DNA of 64,000 bases, taken from assembly GCF_900111735.1 (NCBI RefSeq), contig NZ_FOHW01000009.1, positions 62,001-126,000 of the forward strand, given 5' to 3'. A program made the translations under genes and the position numbers. Source of the stretch: Pseudomonas graminis. Its GTDB lineage: Bacteria; Pseudomonadota; Gammaproteobacteria; Pseudomonadales; Pseudomonadaceae. The notes under the pieces are model-generated. The model had not been told where the DNA came from. It ran no database searches and saw only the letters and a list, made by a program, of their open reading frames with translations. This document shows positions 15,947-23,711 of this stretch, piece by piece. Numbering within the stretch: position 1 is the first letter of the stretch; every line of letters starts with the position of its first letter.

Positions 15947-16354
15947 ATGGCTCAAGCATCTGCATCCGTGCACATCCCGGTCTCGGCCGACAAGGTCTGG
16001 GCACTCACCGGCGGCTTCCATTCGCTGCACGCGTGGCTGCCGTTCATCAAGAGCAGCGAGTCACTGGAAGGCGGGCGCGTTCGTCACCTGACCACCGACG
16101 ACGGCGCTGAAATCATCGAGCGCCTGCAGACCTACGACAATTCGGCGCGCACTTACAGCTATTCCATCGACAAGGGACCGTTTCCTATCAAGGACTATCT
16201 GGCGACGTTCAAAGTCAAAGAGGATGGCGCCGACAGCACCTGGGTGGAATGGTCAGGCGTCTTTACGCCGGACGGTGTTTCCGATGGGGAAGTCGAGGAA
16301 TTGTTCAAGGGGGTTTACGAGGGGGGGCTTGAGGCGCTGAAGGCGAATTTCTAA
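15947..16354 (+). CDS. SRPBCC (START/Bet v1-like) small-ligand-binding protein
   Basis: 135 aa, the usual size. The sequence opens with ASVHIPVSADKVWALTGGF and contains LPFIKSSESLEGG, then alternating strands with WVEWSGVF and a long C-terminal helix; this is the polyketide-cyclase/dehydrase branch of the SRPBCC fold, which forms a deep hydrophobic pocket. Such proteins bind or transform small aromatic or lipid-like molecules; the ligand is unknown. GGAG precedes the ATG. It is 159 bp after ycaC, behind two hairpins, so it may have its own promoter. Confidence 0.85.
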   Translation: MAQASASVHIPVSADKVWALTGGFHSLHAWLPFIKSSESLEGGRVRHLTTDDGAEIIERLQTYDNSARTYSYSIDKGPFPIKDYLATFKVKEDGADSTWVEWSGVFTPDGVSDGEVEELFKGVYEGGLEALKANF

Positions 16355-16391
16355 ATCGGTGAAACGTTAAGCCGCCGATAATCGCGGGACC

Positions 16392-16412
16392 GCCAGGCCA
16401 TTGCGGCCTGGC
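16392..16412. terminator. Hairpin between converging genes
   Basis: GCCAGGCC-ATTGC-GGCCTGGC, perfect 8-bp arms, followed by ATTT. It lies downstream of the SRPBCC gene and of a possible leftward small gene, so it could end transcription from either side. Confidence 0.5.
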
Positions 16413-16459
16413 ATTTCGGTGCCTTGCTTAAATTGTTGTCGCGTCAGGCCTCCAGCGCC

Positions 16460-16576
16460 TCAGTGATGTTCGGACACCGTCGCTGCATTGATCAGGTCGT
16501 ACAGGGCGAACGCGCGGTTGACCAGGAAAACGGTCACGGCGGTGAGGGCGAGGGCGTTGATGATGTGCAGGGTCAT
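16460..16576 (-). CDS. Possible small membrane protein, 38 aa
   Basis: The frame from the ATG at 16576 reads MTLHIINALALTAVTVFLV and ends in a charged, His-rich tail, with one clear transmembrane segment (about residues 5-25). A GGA triplet about 13 nt upstream is a poor ribosome site. The frame stays open further upstream, but those residues do not look like protein. I keep it as a possible gene because the hydrophobic pattern is orderly; function unknown. Confidence 0.35.
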   Translation of the reverse strand: MTLHIINALALTAVTVFLVNRAFALYDLINAATVSEHH

Positions 16577-16770
16577 GGGGCTAAGTCCGTGTCGGGTCTG
16601 GGATGACGCGATGTTACGCGAGCCCTGCCGAAGCTGAAGACAATAGGCTTCATGGTCTACATCACCGGCAATGATGGGAAGCGGTCGGGAACGGCGAAAG
16701 CGGCTAAACGGATGAACTATTGCGGCAGGATTCTGGTCGGCTCTACACACTTATCAGCCTGGAGCCTGCC

Positions 16771-17457
16771 ATGCAGCCTTATGTCATTTGCCACATGATG
16801 TCCTCCCTCGACGGTCATGCCCTCACCGACGGCTGGGATCGTGCGTTCAAGAAAGACGCCGGTGACCTGTACGAAAAGCTCGCCCAGACGTTCGAGTTCG
16901 ATGCCTGGATCTGCGGGCGCGTAACGATGCAGGAAATTGCCCATGACGAGGGCTATCCAAAAGGCCTCGCCTCGGGGCCGATCGAGCGCAGCCATTATTT
17001 CGCCGATCGCAACGCCAAGGCCTACGCCGTATCCATTGACCCCCAGGGCAAGGTCGGCTGGAAGAAGAATCAGGCGCTGGATTCCCATGTCGTCGAAGTG
17101 CTGACCGAAGGCGTGTCGGATGACTATCTGGCGTACCTGCAGTCGATCCAGGTGTCTTATATTTTCGCCGGGAAGAGCGAAATCGATTTGCAGCAGGTGG
17201 TGCAGATCCTTTCGAGCGAGCTGGGCTGCAAGCGCCTGATCGTCGAGGGTGGCCCCCATGTCAGCGGTTCGTTCGTTAACGCCGGGTTGGTCGATGAGGT
17301 CAGTGTGCTGATCCTGCCGCTTATCGACGGGCGGGGCGAGCATCCGGCGTCGTTCGAGGTGTCGACCGAGGCGTGGAAACAACCGGCTCATTTGAAGTTG
17401 ACGTCGGCAGAGGTTCAGGACGGCGGTGCTGTCTGGCTGCGTTACACCAAGGCCTGA
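16771..17457 (+). CDS. Dihydrofolate reductase / RibD C-terminal-domain family reductase
   Basis: 228 aa from the ATG at 16771, with GGAG 6 nt upstream. The pattern is that of RibD-C/DHFR-fold enzymes: MMSSLDGHALTDGWD at the start, FDAWICGRVTMQE, then LIVEGGPHVSGSFVNAGLVDEV, the strand-loop that binds NADPH, and LPLIDGRG. Members reduce pteridine- or pyrimidine-like substrates with NADPH. It is a stand-alone enzyme away from riboflavin genes, so its substrate is unknown. Single gene followed by a terminator. Confidence 0.88.
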   Translation: MQPYVICHMMSSLDGHALTDGWDRAFKKDAGDLYEKLAQTFEFDAWICGRVTMQEIAHDEGYPKGLASGPIERSHYFADRNAKAYAVSIDPQGKVGWKKNQALDSHVVEVLTEGVSDDYLAYLQSIQVSYIFAGKSEIDLQQVVQILSSELGCKRLIVEGGPHVSGSFVNAGLVDEVSVLILPLIDGRGEHPASFEVSTEAWKQPAHLKLTSAEVQDGGAVWLRYTKA

Positions 17458-17528
17458 CGCTGGGGGTGGAGCGGGGCTGATGCAGTCCCGCTTCAGACAG
17501 GGAGCACCCGGTGAAATCGATCGGAAAC

Positions 17529-17560
17529 GAAAAAGGCCAGCTAAGCGCTGGCCTTTTCGT
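17529..17560. terminator. Bidirectional rho-independent terminator
   Basis: Stem GGCCAGC / GCTGGCC (17535-17541 and 17547-17553) with A-rich and T-rich flanks on both sides. It serves the rightward reductase gene and the leftward tRNA-Asn. Confidence 0.85.
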
Positions 17561-17571
17561 TTACTTCTATC

Positions 17572-17647
<76 letters not shown>

Positions 17648-17830
17648 ATGCGCGCTATCTTACTGATTGGAAAAGGGAAGTCAAGCGAGCGTGTTAAAAA
17701 AGTTGTCGTGACGACCTGGCTTCGCCGCTACGCACCCGCGGCAGGCGACAGGTTCGCGCCCGACGCCGGTCAGTGCGCCGTCGGCCAAGGCCTTGGGCAG
17801 ACGACACTGTCGCGGCCGACGCAAATCAGT

Positions 17831-17963
17831 GTAGGAGCGCGCTTGCCCGCGAAGGCGGTGTAACAGTTGGCAAAGATGTCGAACCTGCCGACGCCTTCGC
17901 GGTGTGTCAGTCGGCGGCGATGTTGAATATGACGAAGCCGTCGCGGGCAAGCGCGCTCCTACA
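17831..17963. repeat. REP inverted pair, family B
   Basis: A forward unit at 17831-17853 (GTAGGAGCGCGCTTGCCCGC) and its reverse complement at 17941-17962 face each other across about 87 bp. This REP family differs from the GGGACCGG family seen elsewhere in the window. Confidence 0.85.
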
Positions 17964-18019
17964 GGGGACGGTGCTGGCCGCACTATTTCTCATGCGGCCA
18001 GCACGGACACCGGCCCGGC

Positions 18020-20125
18020 TCAATAGCGCCAGGTCAGCGAAGCGGTCAGGTTGCGCGGGGCGCCGTAGTTGCTGGCCGTGCCGCTGTACAGCGAGGTCAG
18101 GTATTTGCGGTCGGTGACGTTGTTGAAGTTCAGCGCCGTGCTCCAGTTGCTGTCGATGTCGTAGCTGGTCATCAGGTCGACCAGCGCGTAGGCGTTCTGG
18201 CGGATAACGCTGTAGTTGTCGTTCTGAATCCCGCTCTGCCAGCTGACCCGGGTGCCGATTCTGGCTTGGGGCAGACTAGGCAGTCGGTAGCTGGCCATGC
18301 CGCGAAAGGCGTGGGTCGGCACATAACGGCGGGACTTGTCGCCATCGTCGTTTTCGATGTGCACATAGGTGTAGCCCGCCAGCAGGTCGAGTCCGGGCAG
18401 TGCCTCGCCCGACGCTTCCAGCTCAATGCCGTGGCTCTTGTAATCGTCGGTGAAGTAGCGGAACTGCGAGCCCACCTCGATGAAGTCCGCCGACTGGACG
18501 TTGCTCTGTTTGGTCTTGAACACCGCGGCGGTGAGGTTCAGGCGATCATCCATCACGCTGCCTTTGACGCCGGCCTCCAGGCTCTTGCCTTCCAGCGGCG
18601 CGAGCACTTTGCCGTCGACGCCGACCGTGCCGTACTGCGGATTGAAGATCTGCGTCCAACTGGTGTACACGCTCCACTGCGGGGTCAGGTCGTAGACCAG
18701 GCCGGTGTACGGCGTGACCTTGCCGTGTTCGCGCTGGGAGTGATCGGTGCCGTAACTCTCGCCCGTGCCGTCGGCGCTGAGCATGCGCGCACCGGCGATC
18801 CAGTGCAGATCGTCCGCCAGGCTGAAGCGCGCGCCGGCGAACAGGCTTTTCTGCCGGTCCTCAAAGTTCTGAGTGTTGGTATCACGGGTGTAGTCAAACT
18901 GCGGCGTCGGCGTGATGCCGCCAAGAATGCCCGCGAACGAGGTGTTGAAGTAGCCGGTTTCAGCCGCATCGTATTCCCGGGCTTTCTGGTGCGTGCGGCC
19001 GTAGGCGGCGCCGAAAGTCAGCTCATGGTCGCGGCCGAACAGGCTGAACGGTCCGGAGACTTTCGCTTCGCCCAGCAACTGATGCGCCTTGCTGGTGGTG
19101 TGGGCGGCGAACACCGAGGCGTCGTCATCGGTGACACTCGAGACGTACAGCATGTTGGTGTCCTGGTATTCCGTAATACCGGTGCCGGTGAGCGTGGCGT
19201 TCCAGCCGTTGCCGAAGTCATGCTTCCATTCTGCAAACGCCCGCTGGGTGTGCATGTTCCAGTAGGTCCACGGCTGGCCGACGTTGGACGAGCGGCTGCT
19301 GTAATGGATCGGGTTGTTATTGATGTCGACCAGCGGCAGGTTGCCCCAGGTGCTGCCGTTGGAATCGCTGTTGTGCTGAGTGAAACCCACGGTCAGGGTG
19401 TCGGCGTCGGACAGGTCGAACGCCAGCAGACCGGCGGCGACGTTCTTCTCGTGGCTGTAGCGGTCCATCCACGAGTTGCCCTTGTCGTGGGCGTAGATGA
19501 AGCGGCCGCGCACGTTGCCGGTATCGGTCAACGGCCCCGCTACATCGACGTCGATGCGCCGGTTGTCCCACGAACCCACGCTGGTGTCGATCTGCGCCTG
19601 GAAATCCCGGGTGGGTCGTTTGCGAATGAAGTTGACCGTGGCCGACGGATTGCCGGTGCCGCTCATCAAACCGTTGGCGCCGTGGAGCACGTCGATCTGC
19701 TCGAACTCGGCCATGTCCAGATCACCGATCATGATCGTCTGGGCGAAGGGCATGCCCATGCCGTCGTACTCGAAACTGCCGATGTCGAACCCGCGGGAGG
19801 TGAACTCCGTGCGATCGCTTTCGCTTTGCTCGACGGTTACCGACGGCGCCGAGCGCAGGGCGTCCTTGACCCCGTTCATTTTGAAATCGTTCATCTGCGC
19901 GCGGGTGATGGTGGTGATCGCCTGGGGGGTCTGCTTGTTGGTCAGCCCCAGCTTGGTGGTACTCGAAGAAGGCCTGCCCTGATAGCCCACGCTTTGCCCG
20001 TCGTCCGGTGCGGCGGTGTCCTGAATCTGCATCGCCGGCAACGTGACGTCGTCGGCTGCGTTGGCGGCGGACATAGCGGTGACAACACCGGCCAGAATAA
20101 AGGAGGCGGGGAGGCGAGGGATCAC
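18020..20125 (-). CDS. TonB-dependent siderophore receptor
   Basis: 701 aa from a GTG at 20125, chosen because AGGAA lies 8 nt before it; a GTG seven codons upstream has no ribosome site. Residues 1-23 form a signal peptide (LPASFILAGVVTAMSAANA). The plug domain follows (TPQAITTITRAQMNDF, RGFDIGSFEYDGM, IDVLHGANGLMSGTGNPSATVNFIRKRP), then a beta barrel ending in the outer-membrane signature LTASLTWRY. There is no N-terminal signalling (STN) domain, so it is not an FpvA-type sigma-factor transducer. It probably imports a ferric siderophore, perhaps a foreign one, since no biosynthesis genes are nearby. A Fur-box-like site lies upstream. Confidence 0.93.
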   Translation of the reverse strand: MIPRLPASFILAGVVTAMSAANAADDVTLPAMQIQDTAAPDDGQSVGYQGRPSSSTTKLGLTNKQTPQAITTITRAQMNDFKMNGVKDALRSAPSVTVEQSESDRTEFTSRGFDIGSFEYDGMGMPFAQTIMIGDLDMAEFEQIDVLHGANGLMSGTGNPSATVNFIRKRPTRDFQAQIDTSVGSWDNRRIDVDVAGPLTDTGNVRGRFIYAHDKGNSWMDRYSHEKNVAAGLLAFDLSDADTLTVGFTQHNSDSNGSTWGNLPLVDINNNPIHYSSRSSNVGQPWTYWNMHTQRAFAEWKHDFGNGWNATLTGTGITEYQDTNMLYVSSVTDDDASVFAAHTTSKAHQLLGEAKVSGPFSLFGRDHELTFGAAYGRTHQKAREYDAAETGYFNTSFAGILGGITPTPQFDYTRDTNTQNFEDRQKSLFAGARFSLADDLHWIAGARMLSADGTGESYGTDHSQREHGKVTPYTGLVYDLTPQWSVYTSWTQIFNPQYGTVGVDGKVLAPLEGKSLEAGVKGSVMDDRLNLTAAVFKTKQSNVQSADFIEVGSQFRYFTDDYKSHGIELEASGEALPGLDLLAGYTYVHIENDDGDKSRRYVPTHAFRGMASYRLPSLPQARIGTRVSWQSGIQNDNYSVIRQNAYALVDLMTSYDIDSNWSTALNFNNVTDRKYLTSLYSGTASNYGAPRNLTASLTWRY

Positions 20126-20168
20126 AATGGACGTTCCTGAAAGCACGGTGGGGAGCGCGATTCTGAAT

Positions 20169-20187
20169 CAAGATGCGAATCATTACC
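20169..20187 (-). promoter_or_regulatory. Probable Fur box
   Basis: The stretch CAAGATGCGAATCATTACC matches the 19-bp Fur consensus at 13 positions by my alignment, including the AATCATTA half. It lies about 45-60 bp upstream of the siderophore receptor start, where repression by Fe-Fur would be expected. Confidence 0.6.
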
Positions 20188-20353
20188 AGATATGACTAAG
20201 ATGATTTTTCACATCTTTTTCACTTTTGGGGGCTCTGGAGTGCGCCTTCAGCATAATTGTCCGCTGCATCCATCAGCATCCCTTTGCCCTATGTGATGGA
20301 ATTTCTGGCGCTGAGACCGAACGTCAGAGAATTCAGTTGCCGTTGATTGTTTA

Positions 20354-20386
20354 AAGACCTCGGCCGGCATCCCCGGCCGAGGTCTT
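20354..20386 (-). terminator. Rho-independent terminator after hcp
   Basis: Perfect 14-bp arms AAGACCTCGGCCGG / CCGGCCGAGGTCTT around a 5-nt loop, followed in the leftward direction by TTTAAA. It begins 18 bp after the hcp stop codon. Confidence 0.85.
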
Positions 20387-20403
20387 GAGGCTGTCAGCCG
20401 ACG

Positions 20404-20922
20404 TTAACCAGCAACCGGCGAACGCCAGTCATCAGAGCCCGAAGTGCCACAAACTTCATGGGTCCAGGTAATTTTGCGGTAGGTGAACTCTACGTCCTCC
20501 AGATGAGTGAAGTGGGCGTTCGACGGATCCTGGCAGTTATGCATGTAGTCTTTAATGTCGACGATAATCGCGTCTTCCAGTTTGGTGGTGTAGTAGTGCT
20601 CCTGTGTACCCGCTGCGGACGTGCGATACCACTGGATAGTGATCTCGGTCAGGCGCTCGCCCGATGTCAAAGCTGCCAGTAACAGTGGCGAGGACTTATC
20701 AAACACTTTGGTAATCTTGACTGGCTTGTGCACACGCTGGCCGGTTGGCTGGCCCGACTGCGGATCGCGCGGGATGATCATTTCATGTTGAAAGCCTTGC
20801 ACCATGACTTGATCTTCGTGACCTTCCTGGTATGTGTTGCCAACTGAATCTGCGGTAAAGGCACCTGCGGTGATTAGGCCCTGCTTGGTGCCTGTGATGG
20901 ACATATATGCTGGTGTAGCCAT
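20404..20922 (-). CDS. hcp: Hcp, T6SS inner-tube protein (HcpA type)
   Basis: 172 aa. Hcp forms hexameric rings that stack into the tube fired by the T6SS and also carries small effectors. The sequence (MATPAYMSITGTKQG, QGFQHEMIIPRDPQSGQPTG, RVHKPVKITKVFDKSSPLL, YRKITWTHEVCGTSGSDDW) is very close to the P. aeruginosa HcpA/B/C proteins I remember. It is divergent from the tssA-stk1 operon and is followed by its own strong terminator, as suits a protein needed in large amounts. Its leader contains a sigma-54-like promoter, an IHF site and activator palindromes, reported separately. Confidence 0.96.
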   Translation of the reverse strand: MATPAYMSITGTKQGLITAGAFTADSVGNTYQEGHEDQVMVQGFQHEMIIPRDPQSGQPTGQRVHKPVKITKVFDKSSPLLLAALTSGERLTEITIQWYRTSAAGTQEHYYTTKLEDAIIVDIKDYMHNCQDPSNAHFTHLEDVEFTYRKITWTHEVCGTSGSDDWRSPVAG

Positions 20923-20990
20923 GAAGATGCTCCTTGCCTCATAAATAAAATTCCCCGAAAGCCAGTTAGCGTTCTGGGTGCAGGAGATAT

Positions 20991-21006
20991 ATCAATCTCT
21001 GTGCCA
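20991..21006 (-). promoter_or_regulatory. Candidate sigma-54 promoter for hcp
   Basis: Read leftwards: TGGCAC-AGAGA-TTGAT. The -24 element is perfect and the spacing is right; the -12 element is TTGA in place of TTGC, one mismatch at a conserved base. A start would fall near 20981, about 58 nt before the hcp ATG. Confidence 0.6.
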
Positions 21007-21026
21007 GGCTTTGAATTATTCATGTA

Positions 21027-21039
21027 AATCAATTGGTTA
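21027..21039. promoter_or_regulatory. Probable IHF site upstream of hcp
   Basis: AATCAATTGGTTA fits the IHF consensus WATCAANNNNTTR at every defined position. It lies between the sigma-54-like promoter and the activator palindromes, where a DNA bend would bring the two together. Confidence 0.65.
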
Positions 21040-21091
21040 TATTGATGCGTTGTCATTGGTACGTTAGGTTGTCGGGCTTGCTCGTGAGAAT

Positions 21092-21133
21092 GTGCGCAAG
21101 AAGTTGCGCAGTGTTGCGCAACTTCTTGCGCAC
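21092..21133. promoter_or_regulatory. Double activator-type palindrome (upstream activating sequence)
   Basis: A perfect 42-bp inverted repeat with 19-bp arms (GTGCGCAAGAAGTTGCGCA) around GTGT. It resolves into two 18-bp palindromes, TGCGCAA-N4-TTGCGCA, at 21093-21110 and 21115-21132, centred 22 bp apart, about two helical turns. Position and form fit binding of a dimeric sigma-54 activator such as the Sfa protein of this cluster. A plain terminator is less likely because no T run follows. Confidence 0.65.
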
Positions 21134-21196
21134 TCGGGTGTAAGGCCCGCTGCGCCTGGGCTGGAAGGTCTCGGGAGCTGTGTTTTTCTAAAAGAG

Positions 21197-21214
21197 TGCG
21201 CAATTTTTTGCGCA
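21197..21214. promoter_or_regulatory. Third copy of the activator-type palindrome
   Basis: TGCGCAA-TTTT-TTGCGCA, identical in both arms to the two copies at 21093-21132 and 82 bp from the nearer one. It lies between divergent hcp and tssA. Confidence 0.65.
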
Positions 21215-21593
21215 TGGCGGCTCAGCGCCACTGCTGCTTGCTGGACACCTCAAACCGTCCACGGACTGCTTGATCGACTCCTTGTTCTTCGTAATCGGGA
21301 AGCCGCGGCGCGTCGTCCATTCGTCACGAACTCCGCCAAAGATGCACGTGTTCTACAGCGTATCGAAGGAGAGCCATCCCGCAGTTATAAGTTGTGGAAA
21401 ATTCCTACAGTGCAAATTGAATTATCTCGTTTATAGATGGCTTGATAGCGCTAGGGGCGCTGAGTATTATCTGCGGCCTCGGAAGGGAAGACGTTTTGTT
21501 ACATATCAACCGTTCAGGCAGTCACTAAATAATTCCGTTAATTCAGCAGATTAATCAGCTGTATTTGACGTGATTTTATATCGAAGATTTAGC

Positions 21594-23150
21594 ATGTCTT
21601 ATTCAAGTCAACTTTCTGTGTATTACCTTGACGCCGCTCGAGCCCCTGTTTCGGTAGAGAGCTTCGCGGGTGAAGACGTGCGTTTTTCAAATGAATACGA
21701 GGCCTTGGAATGTGAACTGGGTAAGGCTCAGTCCATTCACGAAAACGGTCAGATCGACTGGCTGAAGGTGCAACAACAGAGCGAAAATCTGCTCCGTACT
21801 CAATCCAAAGATCTGCGCGTCGCGGTATGGCTGACATGGGCGCTGTGCCAGCGGGAGTCTTTCCAGGGGCTGTTGGCAGGGCTTGAGGTTCTTCACCATC
21901 TTTGCGTGCAGCATTGGGCCGAAATTTATCCCCTGAAGGCCCGCACGCGCTCCGCCGCTATTGGTTGGCTGGTCCCCCGTCTTGAACAGGTGCTCAACGA
22001 TAACGTTCCCATCAAAGGGCGACTGCCGTTGTTCAGTCGTCTGGTTGAAGTCCTCGAAGGCCTCGATACGGCGTTTACACAGCACCTGGGTGTTGAAGCG
22101 CCTTTGCTGCTGCCGATTTCTCGACGTCTGAAACATCTGGCCCGGGGCACGCCCGACAGTCCGCCGGACGCCGGTACAACTGGCGTGGCTGTGGTGCAGG
22201 TCATGCAGGCTGCTACTCAGTCATTCGCCCCAACCGCTGTGATCAACGATGAGAAAGAGGCGCACAAGTCGCTGCGTCATCAGCAGGACAGCGCGCGGTC
22301 GCTATGTGATTGGTGGCTCAGGCAGAAAGCCAGCGATCTGCGCGCCTTGCGCCTCAATCGCACGTTGCTGTGGCTGCCGATCGAGGCGGTCCCGGAACGT
22401 AATGCAGAACAGATCACCGCCCTTCGTGGGCTCCCGGCAGACAAGCTCAAAGGCTATCAGGACAAATACGATCAAGGCAGCCATGCCGATCTCCTTCTTG
22501 AACTGGAGGCGAGCCTGGCAAAGGCGCCGTTCTGGTTCGATGGCCAGCGAATGGTCTGGGAGTGCCTGCAAGGGTTGAACGCACAGTCAGCAATGCGCGA
22601 GGTAGAGCTCCATTTTGCGCAGTTGATTCAGCGACTGCCGGGTGTCATCGAACTGCGTTTTCACGACGGAGTGCCTTTCGCGGACTCGGCAACCCGCGCC
22701 TGGATTACCGCCAGTGTCATGCCTCGCCTGCAAGCGGCCAGTGCGTCCCGCAAAGTAGAAGTTGCTGATGCGCAACCCGCCTGGGAGTCCGCCCTGGAAT
22801 GCGCAGCGTCGGTGTTGCGCAAGGACGGCCTCAGAGCGGCAGTGCAGCTCCTCAAGCAAGGCCTGCACAGCGCCCAAGGCGGGCGCGCACGATTTTTCTG
22901 GCAGTTCGCCCTTGCTCGATTGTGCTTCACCGCCAGGAAGTACGAACTCGCCAAGACCCAACTCGACACCCTGGATCAAACCCTGCGGGACTCAGGTATC
23001 GATGCCTGGGAGCCTGATCTTGCGCTCGATGTGCTGCATCTCTTGCACAGCTGTTTTGAATTACTGCCCCAGGGCCATGGGGTCCGGGAGCGCAAGGAAG
23101 AGGTGTATCGCAGGCTGTGCCATCTCGACCTTGAAGTCGTACTTGAATAG
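21594..23150 (+). CDS. tssA: TssA, T6SS assembly cap protein (ImpA-like)
   Basis: 518 aa from the ATG at 21594 (weak AAGA ribosome site); an in-frame GTG lies eight codons upstream. The ImpA_N region is seen in the first 200 residues (WLKVQQQSENLLRTQSKDLRVAVWLTWAL, HLCVQHWAEIYPLKARTRSAAIGWL, split across two helices). A long helical C-terminal domain of the VasJ kind follows. TssA primes tail assembly on the baseplate and helps sheath extension. First gene of the rightward operon, corresponding to hsiA2 of P. aeruginosa HSI-II by order; 32 bp before tssB. Confidence 0.9.
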   Translation: MSYSSQLSVYYLDAARAPVSVESFAGEDVRFSNEYEALECELGKAQSIHENGQIDWLKVQQQSENLLRTQSKDLRVAVWLTWALCQRESFQGLLAGLEVLHHLCVQHWAEIYPLKARTRSAAIGWLVPRLEQVLNDNVPIKGRLPLFSRLVEVLEGLDTAFTQHLGVEAPLLLPISRRLKHLARGTPDSPPDAGTTGVAVVQVMQAATQSFAPTAVINDEKEAHKSLRHQQDSARSLCDWWLRQKASDLRALRLNRTLLWLPIEAVPERNAEQITALRGLPADKLKGYQDKYDQGSHADLLLELEASLAKAPFWFDGQRMVWECLQGLNAQSAMREVELHFAQLIQRLPGVIELRFHDGVPFADSATRAWITASVMPRLQAASASRKVEVADAQPAWESALECAASVLRKDGLRAAVQLLKQGLHSAQGGRARFFWQFALARLCFTARKYELAKTQLDTLDQTLRDSGIDAWEPDLALDVLHLLHSCFELLPQGHGVRERKEEVYRRLCHLDLEVVLE

Positions 23151-23182
23151 GCCTCAGGGCCCCAATTACCAGGAGAACGGCC

Positions 23183-23686
23183 ATGGCCAAAGAAGGATCG
23201 GTAGCCCCTAAAGAACGTATCAATGTCACGTTCAAACCCGCCACCGGTGGTGCTCAGGAAGAGATCGAGCTGCCGCTGAAGCTTCTCGCAATCGGTGATT
23301 ACACCCTGCGTAAAGACGAGCGAAAAGTCGAAGAGCGCAAACCGATCAGCATCGACAAGATGACGTTTGACGAGGTGCTGGCCAAGCAGGCGTTGAGCCT
23401 GACGCTGAGCGTGCCCAATCGTCTGCAGGAAGGTGAAAGCAACGAAGACTTGGCGGTGCAGCTGCACGTCAAGTCGATGAAAGACTTCAATCCGGCTTCG
23501 CTGGTTGACCAGGTACCCGAACTGAAAAAGCTCATGGAGCTGCGCGACGCTCTGGTGGCGCTAAAAGGACCGCTGGGTAACGCGCCCGCCTTTCGCAAAG
23601 CCATCGAAGGCGTCCTTGCCGACGGCGAGTCCCGTGATCGCGTCCTCGGCGAGCTGGGTTTGAACGCCGCCGCCCAGGACACCTGA
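23183..23686 (+). CDS. tssB: TssB, small subunit of the contractile sheath
   Basis: 167 aa. TssB (VipA) binds TssC to build the sheath around the Hcp tube; contraction drives secretion. Family marks are the N-terminal strand pattern RINVTFKPATGGAQEEIELPLKLLAIGDYT, read in two pieces, and SIDKMTFDEVLAKQ, MKDFNPASLVDQVPELKKLMELRDAL. AGGAGAA precedes the ATG. 25 bp before tssC; the pair is almost always adjacent. Confidence 0.96.
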   Translation: MAKEGSVAPKERINVTFKPATGGAQEEIELPLKLLAIGDYTLRKDERKVEERKPISIDKMTFDEVLAKQALSLTLSVPNRLQEGESNEDLAVQLHVKSMKDFNPASLVDQVPELKKLMELRDALVALKGPLGNAPAFRKAIEGVLADGESRDRVLGELGLNAAAQDT

Positions 23687-23711
23687 GTCCATCCGCCAAG
23701 GAACCAACATC

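Larger units (their letters stand above)
20923..21593. other. Divergent T6SS control region
   Basis: 671 bp, AT-richer than its surroundings, with no gene. The hcp side holds the sigma-54-like promoter, IHF site and three palindromes listed separately. I looked for a GG-N10-GC element reading towards tssA between 21217 and 21593 and found none with a TTGC -12 box. The tssA promoter is therefore unplaced. Confidence 0.7.

Noticed and set aside
18266..20140. 624-codon plus-strand open frame opposite the siderophore receptor
   Set aside because: It is the antisense of a receptor with signal peptide, plug and barrel signature; the antisense product has no domain logic and is a GC-bias shadow.
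21217..21593. Sigma-54 promoter for the tssA operon
   Set aside because: I checked GG-N10-GC candidates reading rightwards; the one found (near 21298) lacks the TTGC box. Not supported.
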